A stretch of 12,817 bases of DNA, from the NCBI GenBank assembly GCA_036443405.1, contig JAZFYD010000110.1, positions 1-12,817 of the forward strand, given 5' to 3'. The notes beneath the pieces are model-generated. The model worked only from the letters and a program-made list of their open reading frames with translations, was not told the DNA's origin and ran no database searches. Numbering within the stretch: position 1 is the first letter of the stretch; each line of letters begins with the position of its first letter. Positions 1-6,785 of this stretch are shown piece after piece. The position numbers and the translations under genes are program-made. The stretch comes from JAZFYD01 sp036443405 (GTDB lineage Bacteria > Planctomycetota > PLA2).

Positions 1-882
1 GGGGATCGTATTGATCTCCAGACACCGACACGCCCCGGTCGGTGACACCATGAAAGCGGAACGCGACATGTGCCGCAGCCCCAGGCGCTCATGCGCATCA
101 AGCGCGGTCGCCCGGATCCGCGCCGCGACGTCCGCTTGCAGAGGCGCGGGACAGATCTTCTCGGCGCCGCCCTTGGTGTACTTGGATTCGAAGTCGAAAA
201 AACCGCCGCGCGGTTCGATGAGCACAAGCGGCAACGCTTCGGGTTCGCCCGATTCGTTCTCGAGCACCGCCGCCGTCACCTCGGCGCCCGTGAGCGCCTC
301 CTCGACGAGCACACGTCCCTCCTCCTCAGCGGACGCGAACTCCGCCACAGCTGCGCGCAGCGATGCGGCGTCATCCACGCAGCGCATCCCGAGGCTCGAT
401 CCCTCGCGCGGGTGTTTGGCGAACACCGGGTACCCGAGCGTGCCGCCGACCTCGTCGATCCGCGGATCATCCGGAGTGAGAACCAGGTCGCGCGCCGTCG
501 CCATGCCCGCCTGTTCGAGCAAGCGCTTCGTGCGGATTTTGTCGCACGCCAACGCCGAACCGGCGACACGGCTGCCGACATAGGGCATGCCGGCGGTCTC
601 CAAGAATCCCTGCAGCGTCCCGTCCTCGCCGAACGGACCGTGCAAAGCGACAAACGCGACGTCGCATCGCGTGCCGAGTTCTCCGACGGCTTCCCACGCG
701 GGTTTGGGCTCTTCACCCTCGATCGACCAGCGGCGATCCTCACGAATCTCGACGGACACGGGGCGAAACCTCTCCCGGTCCAGCCCCTTCAGGACCTGAC
801 GCCCCGAGATACACGAGATCTCCCGCTCGCGGCCGAACCCGCCCCATAACACCGCCACGCTGCACAAGCCCGCATCCCGCAT
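1..882 (-). CDS. ddl: D-alanine--D-alanine ligase, C-terminus cut by window edge
   Basis: ATP-grasp ligase that joins two D-alanines for the peptidoglycan stem peptide in the cytoplasm. The ATG at 882-880 follows a GGCGGAG ribosome site 7 nt upstream. The frame is open to base 1, giving 294 residues, and ends in LEINTIP, just before the expected Gly and roughly 30-60 more residues. Visible motifs are the N-terminal WGGFGREREIS (13-23), HGPFGEDGTLQ (81-91), SALACDK (109-115), the EGSSLGM loop (160-166) and an omega-loop like FFDFESKY (228-235). One oddity: where E. coli DdlB has the Mg-ligand Asp257 (R-I-D-V-M), this protein has R-S-A-F-M, so Ala276 replaces the Asp. The other two metal ligands, Glu289 and Asn291, are present. 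It lies 72 nt downstream of the pyrophosphorylase gene. The family assignment is firm; full catalytic competence is not. Confidence 0.93.
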   Translation of the reverse strand, partial: MRDAGLCSVAVLWGGFGREREISCISGRQVLKGLDRERFRPVSVEIREDRRWSIEGEEPKPAWEAVGELGTRCDVAFVALHGPFGEDGTLQGFLETAGMPYVGSRVAGSALACDKIRTKRLLEQAGMATARDLVLTPDDPRIDEVGGTLGYPVFAKHPREGSSLGMRCVDDAASLRAAVAEFASAEEEGRVLVEEALTGAEVTAAVLENESGEPEALPLVLIEPRGGFFDFESKYTKGGAEKICPAPLQADVAARIRATALDAHERLGLRHMSRSAFMVSPTGACRCLEINTIP

Positions 883-954
883 CTTCGAACTCCGCCTGGG
901 TGCGCCGCGGACAGAGGCCACGCGCTCGCACGTCCGTCTCTATGTAGAGATCGG

Positions 955-2286
955 CTACGACGCTAACAGGTCGCTGGGACCCTCGGCCGTGAGCGGGGAG
1001 AGGTCGAACGGGGCGTCCGGGGACTCCGGCGAGACGGGCGGGGCGACGCCGGCCTCGGAATACCAGCGCCGGTACTCCGCATCGAGGGCGGCGCGCGCCG
1101 CGGCGGGTGTGTCCGCGCCGTCGACGCTCTTGACCGGCGCGAACTCACGCTCCCGCGAGACCTCGACCGGCAACACCGATCTGGCGGCCGGGAACAGATC
1201 GAACAGGAAACGCTCGTACTTTCGGCCCATCCGCTCGCAGAGCGCCCCTTCCCAGTTGAGGCACAAGATCGCCTTCTTCGCGACGTGCAGCGGCAGATCC
1301 GCCGCCAGCCCGCGCCGGAGAAACGGCAGCGTGAACGCATGCACCGCGATCGAGCCGAGCCGGAAGGTCAGCGCGCCGTCGGGGTCGCGCCGCGTGGATG
1401 CCTCCTCGCTGATCTCGGAGTACTCGACGATCGCGGGGTGGCCGCCCACCGCGGCGACGACACCGACGCGCTCGGACTCATCGGTCTTCAGCACGATCTT
1501 CGTCGCGATCGGGGCGCCGCCGAGCAGAAGGCGCCCGATGAAATCGGGGTCCGTCACATGGAGCAGCGGGTTGTCGATCTGGAACGTGACGACAGCCTCG
1601 ATCCCGGCCTCCTGCCACGCCTCGAGCGCACCGGTCACCTCGAGCGCCCGGATCGCGCCACCGTGCCCGTCCGGGCTCGTGAAGATGCGTTCCGGGGTGT
1701 GGAGCATGAATCGGTCTTGTTCGTCCAACGCGGGCAGCGAGCTCTGGCACGCGAACCGCAACTTGGCGCGGTCGTACCCGAAGCAGTCGTTGGTTTCGAA
1801 AAACGCCTTGATCGCCGCATCGGTTCCGCCCGAGGTCGTGACCGCGAGCGGCGGCAACACCGAGTAGCGCTCCTGCGCCTTCAACAGCTTTTCCGTAAGG
1901 ATCTGAAAGAGCGTGCGCGTGGACTCCGGCGCGGGACCGATCGGGTACGTGCCCTTGGGTCCGTTCCAGCGCAAGCGGCTGCCTTGCCCGCCGGCCAGGA
2001 GCGCAAACGCGACCTTGCCATCCCTGAGCCCCTGCTCGCCCGCCGCGACCGCATCCGCCGAAGTCCGTTCCGATGCGGCGACATACGGGACCGGGGTCAC
2101 CTCGCCCATGCGTTCCTCGGCGATCCGGTCGCCGGAGAGGATTCCTTCCAGGAGCGCGAGGTCGAACCTCTCGAGCTGCGCCGCCAGACGCTCCTGCGAC
2201 TGCACATTCTGAGCGGCGTAGTGCTCGAGGAAGTCGCTCTGGCCCAACTCTTCGAGACGTGAGAAAAGGGCTTTGTCGAGGCTCAC
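955..2286 (-). CDS. UAP1-like UDP-sugar (probably UDP-GlcNAc/GalNAc-type) pyrophosphorylase
   Basis: Nucleotidyltransferase expected to make a UDP-sugar from UTP and a sugar 1-phosphate in the cytoplasm. It resembles the eukaryotic UAP1 group rather than GalU or GlmU. Evidence: a helical N-terminus, then the nucleotide loop LLAGGQGSRL...GPKGTYPIG (96-117), the sugar-side SPDGHGG (204-210), IDNPLL with the likely metal-ligand Asp (237-242), and a C-terminal KYERFLFDLF...REREFAPVKS block typical of UAP1. Length is 443 residues from the GTG at 2286-2284, 34 nt after the fabF stop. An in-frame TTG at 2340 would add 18 residues overlapping fabF, but these look non-homologous. A GAGGGG lies 12 nt before the GTG, which is rather far. 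Oddity: Arg106 stands where the loop usually has Gly (GTRLG becomes GSRLR). Substrate is uncertain; its position before ddl fits cell-wall precursor supply. Confidence 0.85.
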   Translation of the reverse strand: MSLDKALFSRLEELGQSDFLEHYAAQNVQSQERLAAQLERFDLALLEGILSGDRIAEERMGEVTPVPYVAASERTSADAVAAGEQGLRDGKVAFALLAGGQGSRLRWNGPKGTYPIGPAPESTRTLFQILTEKLLKAQERYSVLPPLAVTTSGGTDAAIKAFFETNDCFGYDRAKLRFACQSSLPALDEQDRFMLHTPERIFTSPDGHGGAIRALEVTGALEAWQEAGIEAVVTFQIDNPLLHVTDPDFIGRLLLGGAPIATKIVLKTDESERVGVVAAVGGHPAIVEYSEISEEASTRRDPDGALTFRLGSIAVHAFTLPFLRRGLAADLPLHVAKKAILCLNWEGALCERMGRKYERFLFDLFPAARSVLPVEVSREREFAPVKSVDGADTPAAARAALDAEYRRWYSEAGVAPPVSPESPDAPFDLSPLTAEGPSDLLAS

Positions 2287-2320
2287 GGGTCCGCTAATCC
2301 CCTCGATCCGCCCCGATCCC

Positions 2321-3562
2321 CTAGCCGTCGTATCGCGCAAACAGGATCGAGACGTTGTGTCCGCCGAAACCGAGCGAGTTGCAGAGCGCGTGGTCGATCT
2401 GGAGGTCGCGCGCCTCGTTCGGCACGTAGTCCAGGTCGCAGTCCGGATCCGGCGTCTCGTAGTTGATCGTCGGATGCAACACGTTCTCGCGCGTCATGTG
2501 CGCGCAGAGCGCCATCTCGACACCGCCGGACGCTCCCATGAGGTGCCCGATCATCGATTTCGAGGAGTTGACCGCGAGTTTGTCCGCGTGGTCGCCGAAC
2601 ACGGTCCGGATCGCGCGTGTTTCTGCGGCATCGTTGAGTGAGGTCGAGGTTCCGTGCGCGTTGATGTAGTTCACGCGCTCCGGATCCACTTGGCCGTCCT
2701 CGAGCGCTTCTCGCATGGCCGCGGCCGGTCCTTCGCCGGCCGGGGTCGGCGCCGTGATGTGGTGCGCATCGGCGGTCATGCCGAAACCCTTCACCTCGGC
2801 GTAGATCTTCGCGCCGCGCGCCTTCGCGTGCTCGAGATCTTCGAAGACCAATATGCCGGCGCCCTCGCCCATCACGAAACCGTCGCGGTCCTTCTCGAAC
2901 GGCCGCGACGCCTCTTCGGGCGCGTCATTTCGCGTCGACAGCGCTTTCATGTTCGCGAAGCCGCTCATGGCGAGCTTCGTGATGACCGCCTCGGTGCCGC
3001 CCGTCAAGATGACGTCGCAGCGGCCCTCGCGGATCGAGCGAAACGCCAACCCCATCGCGTGGCTCGCAGACGCGCACGCCGAAGCCGTGACGTAGCTGGG
3101 CCCCTTCAGGCCGTAGCGGATCGAAACGTGCCCGGCGATGGCATTGATCATCAGCTTCGGAATGAAGTGCGGCGACACGCGGCGCGGGCCGCGATCGAGC
3201 ATCCTCAGGTGCTGCAGCTCGATCTCGTGGAGTCCGCCCATGCCGGTGCCGATGATCGCTCCGCACCTCGTCGGATCTTCGTTCTCAAAATCGAGCCCGG
3301 AGTCGGCCACGGCTTCGTCCGAAGCGACGAGACCGTACTGCGTGAACAGATCGAGCTTCTTGACGTCGCGGCCGAACTTCGCCTGCGCGTCGAAATCCTT
3401 CACCTCGCACGCGATCTTGACCGTCACATCGGAGACGTCGTAGCGGGTAATCGACGTACTACCACTCCGGCCCGCCTTGACGGCGGGCCAGATGGTATTC
3501 AGGTCGTTCCCGAGGGCGCAGATGGCGCCCACGCCTGTTATGGCGACGCGGCGGCCACTCAT
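2321..3562 (-). CDS. fabF: Beta-ketoacyl-ACP synthase II
   Basis: Condensing enzyme that extends acyl-ACP by two carbons with malonyl-ACP in type II fatty-acid synthesis. The 413-residue protein is full length. The catalytic set falls at the same numbers as in E. coli FabF: Cys163 in TASACASASHA, His303 in NAHGTSTSLND, Lys335 and His340 in SSKSMIGH. A glycine-rich FGGHN motif is near the C-terminus. The ATG at 3562 lies 7 nt after the acpP stop, with TAGGG (using the acpP stop codon bases) as a ribosome site, so translation is probably coupled. A strong 8-bp GC hairpin (3469-3489) falls in codons about 25-31. This is the last gene of the fab block, and no fabH or other synthase lies nearby, so it is the only condensing enzyme in the window. 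Confidence 0.97.
   Translation of the reverse strand: MSGRRVAITGVGAICALGNDLNTIWPAVKAGRSGSTSITRYDVSDVTVKIACEVKDFDAQAKFGRDVKKLDLFTQYGLVASDEAVADSGLDFENEDPTRCGAIIGTGMGGLHEIELQHLRMLDRGPRRVSPHFIPKLMINAIAGHVSIRYGLKGPSYVTASACASASHAMGLAFRSIREGRCDVILTGGTEAVITKLAMSGFANMKALSTRNDAPEEASRPFEKDRDGFVMGEGAGILVFEDLEHAKARGAKIYAEVKGFGMTADAHHITAPTPAGEGPAAAMREALEDGQVDPERVNYINAHGTSTSLNDAAETRAIRTVFGDHADKLAVNSSKSMIGHLMGASGGVEMALCAHMTRENVLHPTINYETPDPDCDLDYVPNEARDLQIDHALCNSLGFGGHNVSILFARYDG
3469..3489 (-). other. Strong GC hairpin inside the start of fabF
   Basis: A perfect 8-bp inverted repeat, ggcccgcc and ggcgggcc, is separated by 5 bases (ttgac on the plus strand). It falls within fabF codons about 25-31 and resembles the hairpin upstream of acpP at 3840-3856. 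It has no T-run, so it is not a classical terminator. A role in protecting or processing the acpP part of the mRNA is inference; coding constraint in a GC-rich genome could also explain it. Confidence 0.4.
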
Positions 3563-3569
3563 GTCGGCC

Positions 3570-3818
3570 CTACTTGCTGTTCCCGGTGATGTACGTGATC
3601 GCGTCGCCGACGGACTGAATCTTCTCGGCGTCTTCGTCCGGGATGTTCAGATCGAATTCGTCTTCGAACTCCATCACAAGCTCGACCGTGTCGAGGCTGT
3701 CCGCACCGAGATCGTTGATAAACGTCGTCTCGGCGGTGATCTTGTCGCGACTCGCACCCATCTGCTCGCAGACGATCTCGATGACGCGCTCTTCTATCTT
3801 CTTGGGATCCTCAGCCAT
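3570..3818 (-). CDS. acpP: Acyl carrier protein
   Basis: Small acidic carrier of growing acyl chains for FabD, FabG, FabF and PlsX. It has 82 residues with the hallmark LGADSLDTVELVMEFE block. Ser41 in DSL is the expected 4'-phosphopantetheine attachment site. Residues 30-65 are strongly acidic, as usual for the recognition helix. The ATG at 3818-3816 is preceded by GGAGA with good spacing. The gene sits between fabG (68 nt gap, holding a GC hairpin) and fabF (7 nt gap), the standard order. The longer gap and strong ribosome site are consistent with the higher expression ACP usually needs. There are no anomalies in the core motif. Confidence 0.98.
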   Translation of the reverse strand: MAEDPKKIEERVIEIVCEQMGASRDKITAETTFINDLGADSLDTVELVMEFEDEFDLNIPDEDAEKIQSVGDAITYITGNSK

Positions 3819-3839
3819 GGATCATTCTCCATTGGTGTT

Positions 3840-3856
3840 CCCGCCTCATCGGCGGG
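3840..3856 (-). other. GC hairpin in the fabG-acpP gap
   Basis: Perfect 6-bp inverted repeat, cccgcc and ggcggg, with a 5-base loop (tcatc). It lies 21 bases before the acpP start and just outside the ribosome site. On the minus-strand transcript no U-run follows, so it is not an intrinsic terminator. It could serve as a processing or 5'-end-stabilising hairpin for an acpP transcript; this is inference only. Confidence 0.4.
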
Positions 3857-3886
3857 CGTCGAAAGTGTATCGTTCCAGCCGCGCAG

Positions 3887-4618
3887 CTACCAGCCCCCGC
3901 CAATCGTCATGCCGCCGTCGACGCAAATCACCTGACCGGTGACGTACGAGGCGGCATCCGACGCGAGAAAGAGGACGAGCGCGGCCACATCCTCCGGGGT
4001 TCCAACTCGTTTGAGCGGGCATGCCTTGGCCGCCATGTTGGCGGCCTCGTCGCCCAGCGTTTTTGTCATATCGGTTGCAATGAAGCCCGGCGCCACGACA
4101 TTCGCCGTGACGTTTCGCGACCCGAGCTCCTTGGCGAAGCTGCGGGTGAGCGAAATCATCGCGCCTTTGCTGGCCGCGTAGTTGGCCTGCCCAGCGTTGC
4201 CGGTGAGGCCGACCACGGAACCGAGGGTCACGATCCGCCCGCTCCGCTGCTTCATGAACGGGCGGTAACACGCCTGGATCATCCGGAACGCGCCCGACAC
4301 GTTGGTGTCCATGACATCGTCCCAGTCCTCCTTGGACATCCCGATGGCCAACCGGTCACGCGTGATGCCGGCGTTGCAGACGAGAGCGTCCACCCGGCCG
4401 AAGGCGGCGATGACCTCTTTGACGACATCCTTGGCGTCGCCGCCGAACCCCTTCACGGAATCCGACTCGAACGATTTGGCGGCCTCCTCGGCGCGCTCCT
4501 TCGTGGTCGCCGTGATGGCAACCGACGCGCCACGATCGCGAAACGCCTCGGCGATGGCACGACCGATGCCGCGCGACCCGCCGGTGACGAGGGCGACCTT
4601 GCCTTCGAAGTCGTTCAT
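3887..4618 (-). CDS. fabG: 3-oxoacyl-ACP reductase
   Basis: NADPH-dependent reductase for the first reduction of each fatty-acid elongation cycle. It is a 243-residue classical short-chain dehydrogenase with TGGSRGIG (12-19) for cofactor binding, CNAG (81-84), and the catalytic tetrad Asn106, Ser134, Tyr147, Lys151. PGFIATDM follows the active site, and the C-terminal VTGQVICVDGGM matches FabG well. The ATG overlaps the fabD stop as ATGA (4618-4615), and GGAGGG sits 8 nt before the start inside the end of fabD. Translation is therefore likely coupled to fabD. The operon position between fabD and acpP supports FabG over the many other short-chain dehydrogenases. Confidence 0.97.
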   Translation of the reverse strand: MNDFEGKVALVTGGSRGIGRAIAEAFRDRGASVAITATTKERAEEAAKSFESDSVKGFGGDAKDVVKEVIAAFGRVDALVCNAGITRDRLAIGMSKEDWDDVMDTNVSGAFRMIQACYRPFMKQRSGRIVTLGSVVGLTGNAGQANYAASKGAMISLTRSFAKELGSRNVTANVVAPGFIATDMTKTLGDEAANMAAKACPLKRVGTPEDVAALVLFLASDAASYVTGQVICVDGGMTIGGGW

Positions 4619-5532
4619 GAGCGCTGCCCTCCGTCCGAGGTCTCAACCGCGATCTTCCTGTCGATCTTCCTCATGAATCCGGCCAGTACGCGGCCGGGGC
4701 TCAACTCGCGGAAGCGATCCACGCCGGACTCGAGCGCGCCTCTGAGCGACGCCTCGAACAGAACCGGCGAGGTCAGCTGGCGGACGAGATTGCCGCGCAG
4801 CACGCTCTTGTCGGTGGACGCTTCGGCCGTCGCGTTCGATAAAACCGGGAAGCGGGCATCGTGGAATTCGGTTTCCGCGATGGCGGCCTCCAGGCGTTCC
4901 CTAGCTGGCTCCATGAGCGGCGAGTGGAACGCGCCCGCGACATCGAGACGAACTGCGCGAGCGAGCTTCCTCTCCTCCGCGATCGACTCCGCTCGCGTGA
5001 GCGCGTCGAGATCGCCACTGATGACGACTTGCCCGGGGCAGTTCAGGTTCGCGACCACGCAGACGCCGTCGTCCCGTGCCTCGTCGCAGATCGCCTGCGC
5101 CCCATCCCTGTCGATACCGATCAGACTCGTGAGTCCACTCTTGGGGGACTCGCTCGCATCCTGCATGGCGATGCCGCGCAGCCGCACGAGTTTGACGGCG
5201 TCCTCCAGCGATAAAACTCCGGCGACGTAGAGCGCCGTGTATTCGCCGAGGCTCAAACCAAGAGCCGCACCGACATCCTCGCGATTCAGCGCGCCGTCTT
5301 CCTCCAACGCCGCGAGCGAGGCGGCGGAAACGGCGAGGATCGCCGGCTGGCACACGTCGGTGCGAGTCAGCTTCTCCGCGGGGCCTTCCTCGCACAGGGC
5401 GTGCAGGTCGAGATCGAGGGCATCCGAGCAGCGCTGGAACACATCGCGCGCCGCCTGGGACCGATCCGTCCACGGAGACGCCATTCCGATCTTCTGGGCG
5501 CCCTGGCCGGGGCAAAGTACCGCGAGGCTCAC
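4615..5532 (-). CDS. fabD: Malonyl-CoA:ACP transacylase
   Basis: Loads malonyl groups from CoA onto ACP. The 305-residue protein shows the oxyanion-side CPGQGAQ (7-13), the nucleophile Ser94 in GLSLGEY (92-98), Arg119 for carboxylate binding in RLRGIAMQ, and the catalytic His203 in AGAFHSPLM. The motif has Leu where many bacterial FabDs have His (GHSLGE). The GLSLGEYTAL form is, to my recollection, familiar from plant plastid and some bacterial enzymes, so it is a subgroup marker rather than damage. The GTG start (5532-5530) overlaps the plsX stop as GTGA. No good ribosome site lies within 15 nt, pointing to translational coupling with plsX. fabH, which often lies between plsX and fabD, is absent. 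Confidence 0.96.
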   Translation of the reverse strand: MSLAVLCPGQGAQKIGMASPWTDRSQAARDVFQRCSDALDLDLHALCEEGPAEKLTRTDVCQPAILAVSAASLAALEEDGALNREDVGAALGLSLGEYTALYVAGVLSLEDAVKLVRLRGIAMQDASESPKSGLTSLIGIDRDGAQAICDEARDDGVCVVANLNCPGQVVISGDLDALTRAESIAEERKLARAVRLDVAGAFHSPLMEPARERLEAAIAETEFHDARFPVLSNATAEASTDKSVLRGNLVRQLTSPVLFEASLRGALESGVDRFRELSPGRVLAGFMRKIDRKIAVETSDGGQRS

Positions 5533-6515
5533 GATTGAATGCCGGCGCTTTCCTCGTTGAGCCCGCGCACGATGTGGGAGTTGATGTCCTGTTCGACGGC
5601 CTTCGCGGCCGCGCGGATCGCGTTTCCGATCGCACGCGCTTTGGAGCGGCCGTGGCAGATCATGACGACACCGTTGACCCCGAGAAGCGGCGCTCCGCCG
5701 TACTCCGCGTAGTCCACGCGCCGTTTGAGATCCTGCAACAGCGCTGGGTTGCTCTCGCCCACCTGACGGGCCACCTGACCGAGCAGTACCTCCGCGAATC
5801 CTTCCGCGGCCTTGAGGATGATGTTGCCGACAAATCCATCGGACACGCCGACCTCGACGGCCCCTCCGAAGAGATCGCGCCCTTCGATGTTGCCGACGAA
5901 ATTGACCGGTTCGCTGCGCAGCGCCTGGGTGGCCTGTCTCACCAGGCTGGTGCCCTTGCCTTCCTCCTGCCCGATGTTGAGCAAGCCGACGCGGGGCTCC
6001 GCCTCACCGAACATCGCGCGGTAGTACGCGGAGCCCATGATGGCGTATTGAGCGAGATGGACCGGGCGGCAGTGCGGGTTCGCGCCCACATCCAACAACA
6101 GGCAGACCCCGTTGCGGTTGTTTGCGGGAAACGGCACCGCGATCCCGGGGCGTCGCGCGCCGGGCAGACGGTGGAGCGTCATCATGGCCGCGGCGACAGC
6201 GGCCCCGGTGGATCCGGCGCACACGCACGCATCCGCCGCCTTTTCGCCGACGAGTTGGATCGTGCGCAGGATCGAGGTGTCCGGCCGCTTCCTGATCGCG
6301 TCGACCGGGCTCTCGTGGCCACGGACCACATCGGACGCATGAACCACGGAGATGCCGTCGGGGCAGCCGCCGCGCGAATCGAGTTCCGCACGAATGCTCG
6401 CCTCGTCACCGACGAGTGCCACTTCGATGTGACCGCCCGACACGGCTTCGATCGCACCCGCAACCAGTTCGGCCGGGGCATGGTCTCCGCCCATCGCATC
6501 TATCGCGACGCGCAA
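5529..6515 (-). CDS. plsX: Phosphate acyltransferase PlsX
   Basis: Makes acyl-phosphate from acyl-ACP and phosphate, feeding PlsY and so phosphatidic acid synthesis at the membrane surface. The full-length 328-residue protein has AIDAMGGDHAP (4-14), LLDVGANPHC (140-149), a NIGQEEGKG loop (180-188), VGNIEGRD (207-214), SDGFVGN (225-231) and GGAPLLGVNG (273-282), all characteristic of PlsX. The start is TTG at 6515-6513, 5 nt after the rpmF stop. GAGGAG, inside the last rpmF codons, gives a good ribosome site, and no nearer ATG precedes the conserved N-terminus. It overlaps fabD by 4 nt (GTGA). The rpmF-plsX-fab order is widely conserved. Confidence 0.97.
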   Translation of the reverse strand: MRVAIDAMGGDHAPAELVAGAIEAVSGGHIEVALVGDEASIRAELDSRGGCPDGISVVHASDVVRGHESPVDAIRKRPDTSILRTIQLVGEKAADACVCAGSTGAAVAAAMMTLHRLPGARRPGIAVPFPANNRNGVCLLLDVGANPHCRPVHLAQYAIMGSAYYRAMFGEAEPRVGLLNIGQEEGKGTSLVRQATQALRSEPVNFVGNIEGRDLFGGAVEVGVSDGFVGNIILKAAEGFAEVLLGQVARQVGESNPALLQDLKRRVDYAEYGGAPLLGVNGVVMICHGRSKARAIGNAIRAAAKAVEQDINSHIVRGLNEESAGIQS

Positions 6516-6520
6516 GAGTC

Positions 6521-6700
6521 CTACTCCTCGACCTCGATCTGGATCTTTTCGTTGTAGTAGCCGCAGCTCGCGCAGATGCGATGCGGCAGCTTTTGCGTAT
6601 TGCAGCGCGGACAGGGCGTCAGCTTCGCCCGTGTGAGCGCCAGATGGGCGCGCCGGGTCCGCGTGCGGGCGTGCGAGGTCTTTCTCTTGGGAACTGCCAT
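6521..6700 (-). CDS. rpmF: 50S ribosomal protein L32
   Basis: Small zinc-ribbon protein of the large ribosomal subunit. Its 59 residues begin MAVPKRKTSHARTRTRRAH, the standard basic L32 N-terminus. They continue with two cysteine pairs, Cys30-x2-Cys33 and Cys43-x2-Cys46, in a TPCPRC...ICASCGYYN ribbon, so this is the Cys4 (zinc-binding) form. The ATG at 6700-6698 has AAGG about 5 nt upstream. It is the first gene of the rpmF-plsX-fabDG-acpP-fabF unit. In many bacteria a DUF177 (yceD) gene precedes rpmF; here alaS ends only 81 nt upstream instead, and a promoter lies at that junction. Confidence 0.97.
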   Translation of the reverse strand: MAVPKRKTSHARTRTRRAHLALTRAKLTPCPRCNTQKLPHRICASCGYYNEKIQIEVEE

Positions 6701-6756
6701 GGATCCTTCCCGGCGAGCCCTACCGTTCTCGGAGGGGCTGCGTTTTGAAGCCCAGC

Positions 6757-6785
6757 AAGATAGCCCGCTGCATAGGGGCTGTCAA
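6757..6785 (-). promoter_or_regulatory. Sigma-70-type promoter for the rpmF-plsX-fab operon
   Basis: On the minus strand, TTGACA (6785-6780, full match to the -35 consensus) is followed by a 17-base spacer and TATCTT (6762-6757, 4 of 6 to the -10 consensus). The -35 box overlaps the TGA stop of alaS. Predicted transcription would begin near 6750, giving a leader of about 50 nt before rpmF. The leader contains alternating gggct (6753-6749, 6720-6716) and agccc (6739-6735) segments that could form competing 5-bp stems. No FapR or other named operator is recognised. Confidence 0.65.

Noticed and set aside
276..743. 155-codon minus-strand frame within the ddl region
   Set aside because: It is out of frame with ddl, whose motifs run uninterrupted from 882 to 1.
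937..950. tctct-atgt-agaga hairpin downstream of the pyrophosphorylase gene
   Set aside because: A 5-bp A/T-containing stem without a T-run is too weak to call a terminator, and ddl follows on the same strand.
2287..2340. TTG start for the pyrophosphorylase inside fabF
   Set aside because: The 18 extra residues look unlike family sequence and overlap the end of fabF. The GTG at 2286 is better placed, although its ribosome site is only moderate.
6762..6780. agccc/gggct hairpin after alaS as an intrinsic terminator
   Set aside because: The stem is only 5 bp with a 9-base loop and no following T-run; the same bases form the promoter spacer.
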